DNA from: Firmicutes bacterium UBA3910
Lineage (GTDB): Bacteria; Bacillota; Limnochordia; Darwinibacteriales; Darwinibacteriaceae
NCBI GenBank assembly: GCA_002391465.1
Contig: DGFC01000149.1
Span: 1-13,789, forward strand
Direction of reading: 5' to 3'
DNA: 13,789 nt
Shown piece after piece: positions 10,169 through 13,789 of this stretch (its first letter is position 1; every line of letters begins with the position of its first letter). Position numbers and translations under genes: made by a program. The notes under the pieces are model-generated. The model was not told where the DNA came from. It worked only from the letters and a program-made list of their open reading frames with translations, and did not search any database.

Positions 10169-11575
10169 GTGAATATAGTTATTGTTGGCGCTGGTGAATT
10201 TGGTTCTACACTGGCCGAAACCCTGGCAGGTGAGGACAACAACATTAAGGTAGTGGATATGAACGACAGTCGGCTTGCGCGCCTGGCAGGACGCGTCGAT
10301 GTTCTGACCATCCTGGGCAACGGGGTGCAGCTCGGATTGCTCGAGACCCTAGACATGAAGACGACCGATTTGGTGGTTGCTACTACAACCGATGACGAAA
10401 CCAATGTTGTTATCTGTCACATGGCGAAACGCCTTGGTTGTCCGAGGGTTGCGGCCCGAGTGCGCAGTCCTGAGTACGCTGACCAGATTGGCTTTTTCAA
10501 AGATCAGTTTGAAATTGATTTCATAGCCAACCCCGAGTTGGATACCGCCCTGGACATCTCCCGCTATGTTCTCCGGGGCTACGCCGCCCATATGCAGTCT
10601 TTTGCTCAAGGTAGAGTAAGTCTTTTTGATGTCCAAGTCAGCGCCCTGCCCCACCTGATAGGCAAGCGCTTAGCTGAAGTTGATTTCTTCCACGGTATGC
10701 TAGTTGTAGCGATTTACCGAGACGGAGAGGTAATCGTTCCCTCCGGTACCACGGAGCTTAGACTGCAGGATGTACTTTATTTGATGGGTAAGCGGGAAAC
10801 ACTGACCAGTTTCGCCCGAGAACTGCCTAATGTGGGTGAACGCCATGTCACGCGGAAAGTGATGATCCTCGGTGGAGGCACAACAGGTTATTATTTGGCC
10901 CAGCGGCTCCTGGTCAACGGTTTGGCGGTGAAAATCGTGGAGCGGAGTGAAGAACGCTGCAATTATTTGGTAAGCCGCCTCAAGGGAGCCCTTGTCCTGT
11001 GTGGCGACTGTACAGATTTGGAACTACTTCAGGATGAGAACCTTGGTGAGATGGATGCAATCATTTCTCTGACGGGGAATGATGAGGAGAATATAATGCT
11101 TTCCCTCTTAGCGAAACAGCATGGGGTGCCCAAGGTAGTGGCAAAGGTGGGCCGCTCGAACTTTGTCCCGCTGGTAGAGCAGCTAGGTATAGATAGGGCG
11201 GTAAACCCGGTTCTGATTTCGGCAGGGGAGGTAACCCGCTTTATCCAAGGCGGTGCCATAGCCTCTTTGTCTTTGATGTTTGGCGGCCAGGCAGAAGCGG
11301 TGGAGATCATTGTGCCTGAGGGGGCGGCAATAATTGGACGGCCGCTGGCCGAAGCAAAGATCCCCCAAGGCATGATCGTGGGAGCTATTGTCCGCAACCA
11401 GCAGGTACTAATTCCCTCCGGCAGGTCAGTTATTGAAACGGGCGATCGGGTTATCGTTTTTTGCCTGCGGAACGAAATACCAGCGCTGCAGAAGTTTTTT
11501 TATACGAAGAAAAGGGGGTTTCTCTATGAACTTTGGCATGGTGGCAAGGGTCATCGGAAGCCTCCTACTACTTGA
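10169..11575 (+). CDS. trkA: Trk potassium uptake system, TrkA regulatory subunit
   Basis: This 468-aa cytoplasmic protein gates the TrkH channel in response to nucleotides. It is a tandem duplication of RCK units. The first Rossmann motif is VIVGAGEFG (4-12), with an acidic residue at the end of the second strand (Asp30). The second is VMILGGGTTG (231-240), with Glu258 in the equivalent position. Each is followed by a RCK-C domain (about 140-215 and 365-435). E. coli TrkA has 458 aa; the extra length here is a basic C-terminal tail (from about residue 446) read from sequence that also encodes the start of TrkH. The start is GTG 10169 with AAAGGTGG 6 nt upstream. The 50-nt overlap with trkH indicates one transcript and possible translational coupling. 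Confidence 0.94.
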   Translation: MNIVIVGAGEFGSTLAETLAGEDNNIKVVDMNDSRLARLAGRVDVLTILGNGVQLGLLETLDMKTTDLVVATTTDDETNVVICHMAKRLGCPRVAARVRSPEYADQIGFFKDQFEIDFIANPELDTALDISRYVLRGYAAHMQSFAQGRVSLFDVQVSALPHLIGKRLAEVDFFHGMLVVAIYRDGEVIVPSGTTELRLQDVLYLMGKRETLTSFARELPNVGERHVTRKVMILGGGTTGYYLAQRLLVNGLAVKIVERSEERCNYLVSRLKGALVLCGDCTDLELLQDENLGEMDAIISLTGNDEENIMLSLLAKQHGVPKVVAKVGRSNFVPLVEQLGIDRAVNPVLISAGEVTRFIQGGAIASLSLMFGGQAEAVEIIVPEGAAIIGRPLAEAKIPQGMIVGAIVRNQQVLIPSGRSVIETGDRVIVFCLRNEIPALQKFFYTKKRGFLYELWHGGKGHRKPPTT

Positions 11576-12974
11576 GGCTGCTATTCTTACAATCCCTTTG
11601 GGGGTTTCTATCTATTTTCAGGAACAGGCCGGGATTTGGGGGCTGGCCCTATCCATGGGCATTGCAGCTTTCGTAGGCGTTGTATTGGTCAGCCTCAGGG
11701 GAACGTCTTCCCGTTTGAAAAACCGTGAAGCTATTCTGATCGTGACTTTAGGCTGGTTTTTCACTTCCCTTTTCGCTGCCCTACCCTTTATATTTTCCGG
11801 CAGTCTTACTAGCACAGCAGATGCTTTTTTTGAAGCGGTTTCAGGCCTAACTACAACCGGGGCAACGGTAATCAGTGATGTGGAAGTGCTGCCTAAGGGG
11901 ATTTTGTTTTGGCGGTCCTTTCTCCATTGGGTAGGGGGCATGGGCATCCTGGTCTTGACCCTGGCCATTCTACCCTCCTTGGGCGTGGGAGGTGTTCAGA
12001 TCTTTCGGATGGAGAGTTCAGGCCCAACGCCCAGCAAGTTCACGCCGCGTATTGCAGCCACCACCAAGATTCTGTACACAATCTACCTGTCCTTGACAGC
12101 AGTTCAGGTCCTGGTATATCGTTTCGCTGGTTTGGACTTGCTCGACAGTTTTATTGTTGCCTTTGGTTCGGTTGGTACAGGGGGCCTGTCACCATACAAT
12201 GATGGTTTTGTCCGCCACAGCGGGAATGTCTTGCTGCTGGTTTCCGTAGGAGTAGCCATGATCATTTCTGGGGTGAACTTCTCCCTCTACTACGATCTGG
12301 GGAAGAGGCGCTTTAGGCAGGTGCTCCGTGATTCCGAGCTGAGACTGTTTTTGGCGATTATTGCCACCAGTGTACTCCTCCTTACCTGGAATCTACTTGG
12401 TAATGTGTATGACACACTAGCTGAGTCAGCGAAGATGGCGTTCTTTCACGTCAGTTCCGTAATTACTACCACAGGTTACGCAGCAGCCGATTACGATCTC
12501 TGGCCGGCCTTTGGTAAAGGTATCTTATTCGTCCTGATGTTTGTAGGTGGAAGCGCTGGGTCTACCGCCGGTGGTGTTAAGGTGATCAGGCTTTTGGTGG
12601 CAGGGAAATTGGTTAGGCGAGAACTGGATCGACTACTGCATCCCAAGGCTGCCAGTCCAATTACTATTAACGGTAGGGTCTTGCCGGCGGAGGAGGTCAA
12701 GGGGGCAGTGAGCTTCTGCCTTCTCTATTTTTTCGTCTTTATTCTCGGCTCGCTGCTTATTAGTCTAGACAACATTGACTTGTTCAGTGCGGTAAGCGCT
12801 ACAGCTGCCGCACTTGGCAATATCGGTCCCGGCTTTGGCGCGGTGGGTCCAATGCAGACATATGCTTTTTTTAGTCCGTTCAGCAAGATTCTTCTGTCGT
12901 TTTTTATGCTCTTAGGGCGGCTGGAGTTTTTTGCGTTCCTGATCCTTTTCTCGCCTAGGTTCTGGCGGGAGTAG
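11526..12974 (+). CDS. trkH: Trk potassium uptake system, TrkH membrane subunit
   Basis: This 482-aa potassium channel-like transporter matches E. coli TrkH (483). Four pore repeats are visible through their selectivity-filter segments: TTTGAT (109-114), SVGTGGLS (215-222), TTTGYA (314-319) and GNIGPG (431-436), each with the conserved filter glycine. The conserved segments HWVGGMGILVL (134-144) and the C-terminal MLLGRLEFF (461-469) are also typical. ATG 11526 is preceded by GGGGG (11514-11518) at 7 nt. An upstream in-frame start at 11433 would add 31 residues unlike the family and is rejected. The start lies inside trkA, in another frame. Together with TrkA this is a complete low-to-medium-affinity potassium uptake system. 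Confidence 0.95.
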   Translation: MNFGMVARVIGSLLLLEAAILTIPLGVSIYFQEQAGIWGLALSMGIAAFVGVVLVSLRGTSSRLKNREAILIVTLGWFFTSLFAALPFIFSGSLTSTADAFFEAVSGLTTTGATVISDVEVLPKGILFWRSFLHWVGGMGILVLTLAILPSLGVGGVQIFRMESSGPTPSKFTPRIAATTKILYTIYLSLTAVQVLVYRFAGLDLLDSFIVAFGSVGTGGLSPYNDGFVRHSGNVLLLVSVGVAMIISGVNFSLYYDLGKRRFRQVLRDSELRLFLAIIATSVLLLTWNLLGNVYDTLAESAKMAFFHVSSVITTTGYAAADYDLWPAFGKGILFVLMFVGGSAGSTAGGVKVIRLLVAGKLVRRELDRLLHPKAASPITINGRVLPAEEVKGAVSFCLLYFFVFILGSLLISLDNIDLFSAVSATAAALGNIGPGFGAVGPMQTYAFFSPFSKILLSFFMLLGRLEFFAFLILFSPRFWRE

Positions 12975-13054
12975 AAACTAAACATTGTTGTACCGCAAAT
13001 AGGAGTGTTTTTTTGCCAAATGGGTGAATCTGGGTGTTAAAGGGAGGAGTGCCC

Positions 13055-13651
13055 ATGAATCTTTCAATCAGACCGCTGACTAATCAGTTTCATCCGGCTT
13101 ATCTTCGGTTTTTTGATGAGCGGGCGTTTTCTGATGGCAGCCCCAACGGACCCTGTTACTGCACCTCGCCCAGTATGGATGAGGCAAGTATTAGGCAGAT
13201 GGTGAGTGAATTCGGGAGTGACACTAAGGGCACGCTCCGCAGATACGCGGTGGACTTGCTGGCTGCGGACAAGATCCACGGCTATTTGGCCTTTGAGGGT
13301 GATGAGCCAATTGGCTGGTGTAACGCAGGTGACTTGGATCTATACGCTAATGTGGGCTTCGGGGCGGAAATGACCGAGTTTATTAAGGCTAACGCCTGCG
13401 GCAAAACAATGTCAGTGGTTTGCTTTGCCATTGCACCGGGGTATCGTGGCAAAGGTATCGCTGCGGCACTACTTAACCGGGTGATTACAGATGCCCGTGA
13501 GAAAGGCTTCCACGCGGTGGAAGGCTATCCACAGATGTCTGACGGAAGATCTGACCTTGATTACAACGGGCCTATTCATCTGTTTAGAAAACTGGGGTTT
13601 GAAGAGATTGCCCAGAAAGGAAACAGGCTGATTATGCGGAAGGAGCTGTGA
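13055..13651 (+). CDS. GNAT-family N-acetyltransferase
   Basis: This 198-aa protein has the GNAT fold. Motif A, which binds acetyl-CoA pyrophosphate, is seen in VCFAIAPGYRGKGIAAALL (122-140), with the R-G-x-G-x-A loop at 131-136. The C-terminal strand-helix HLFRKLGFEEI (175-185) is the usual motif B end. The N-terminal NGPCYCT (31-37) resembles the C-(Y/W)-C element of a subgroup of uncharacterised GNAT proteins. ATG 13055 has a very strong ribosome site, AGGGAGGAG at 13041-13049; a GTG at 13034 lies upstream of that site and is unlikely. It is 80 nt from trkH with no clear terminator in between, so read-through from the potassium operon is possible. The acetyl acceptor cannot be predicted. 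Confidence 0.85.
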   Translation: MNLSIRPLTNQFHPAYLRFFDERAFSDGSPNGPCYCTSPSMDEASIRQMVSEFGSDTKGTLRRYAVDLLAADKIHGYLAFEGDEPIGWCNAGDLDLYANVGFGAEMTEFIKANACGKTMSVVCFAIAPGYRGKGIAAALLNRVITDAREKGFHAVEGYPQMSDGRSDLDYNGPIHLFRKLGFEEIAQKGNRLIMRKEL

Positions 13652-13770
13652 ACGGCAGCTAGCCTGGGACAAGTTGGCTCTAGACTGGTTGAGGCAGTGG
13701 GCAATGGGGAAATATGGAGTTCTATCAAGCCTCTGCTTGGAACTGGGTGTTCATAAATTGGAAGAGTGCC

Positions 13771-13789
13771 CTGTCTCTTATACACATCT
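13771..13789. other. Tn5 mosaic-end / Nextera adapter remnant at the window end
   Basis: The last 19 bases are identical to the reverse complement of the 19-bp hyperactive Tn5 mosaic end used in Nextera tagmentation libraries. The sequence ends exactly at the adapter boundary, so this is an untrimmed sequencing adapter, not a natural transposon. Any reading frame that enters it is artefactual; on the minus strand it yields the well-known spurious VYKRQ/MYKRQ N-terminus. Confidence 0.96.

Noticed and set aside
9963..10172. Plus-strand 69-codon frame across the divergent region
   Set aside because: It begins inside the CatE-like gene, ends just past the trkA start and has no ribosome site; probably chance.
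12980..13015. T-rich stretch after trkH as a terminator
   Set aside because: The seven T residues are not preceded by a stable GC-rich hairpin; only a weak GCAAA/TTTGC pairing is visible.
13704..13770. Possible start of another gene after the GNAT gene (ATG 13704 or ATG 13714)
   Set aside because: Two overlapping frames stay open to the adapter, neither has a convincing ribosome site, and about 20 residues are too few to recognise.
13576..13785. Minus-strand 69-codon frame starting MYKRQ
   Set aside because: Its N-terminus is encoded by the Nextera adapter and it runs antisense to the GNAT gene.

Overview
The window looks like one end of a metagenome- or isolate-derived contig from a Gram-positive, probably anaerobic Bacillota (Clostridia-like) bacterium. 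The evidence is the purine-rich Shine-Dalgarno sequences before nearly every gene, frequent GTG starts, a phosphotransferase (PTS) beta-glucoside operon with an HPr carrying both the His and the regulatory Ser site, a Bacillus CatE-like protein, and roughly balanced GC. The assignment is inference; there is no rRNA or marker gene. The last 19 bases (13771-13789) are the Tn5 mosaic-end/Nextera adapter, so the right end is a library artefact and not genome.

Region 1 (1-5199, + strand) is the downstream part of a PTS operon. It holds the C-terminal end of a lactose/cellobiose-family EIIB, the EIIC permease, an Old Yellow Enzyme-type FMN/4Fe-4S/FAD ene-reductase, a GH1 6-phospho-beta-glucosidase and an HPr. 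It ends in a strong intrinsic terminator. The first, second, fourth and fifth genes form a textbook path: import and phosphorylate a beta-glucoside, then hydrolyse it to glucose-6-phosphate plus aglycone. The ene-reductase is the unexpected member. The simplest reading is that the released aglycone, or a product of it, is an unsaturated carbonyl compound that is reduced using NADH. A perfect 11-bp hairpin lies between EIIC and the reductase. This operon is the best candidate here for an undescribed system.

Region 2 (5200-9106, + strand) begins with a short intergenic stretch holding a second hairpin and a palindrome. It continues with an APC-superfamily amino-acid/polyamine-type permease, a two-gene ABC-2 exporter (ATPase and permease, overlapping by 8 nt) and a small flavodoxin-domain protein. 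The substrates cannot be read from the sequence.

Region 3 (9107-12974) has a minus-strand CatE-like VOC protein whose 3' end nearly meets the flavodoxin gene. It is divergent from trkA-trkH, a complete Trk/Ktr-type potassium uptake pair whose genes overlap by 50 nt.

Region 4 (12975-13789) contains a GNAT acetyltransferase and about 120 bases without an assignable gene, and ends in the adapter. No tRNA, rRNA, CRISPR array, insertion sequence or integrase was seen.
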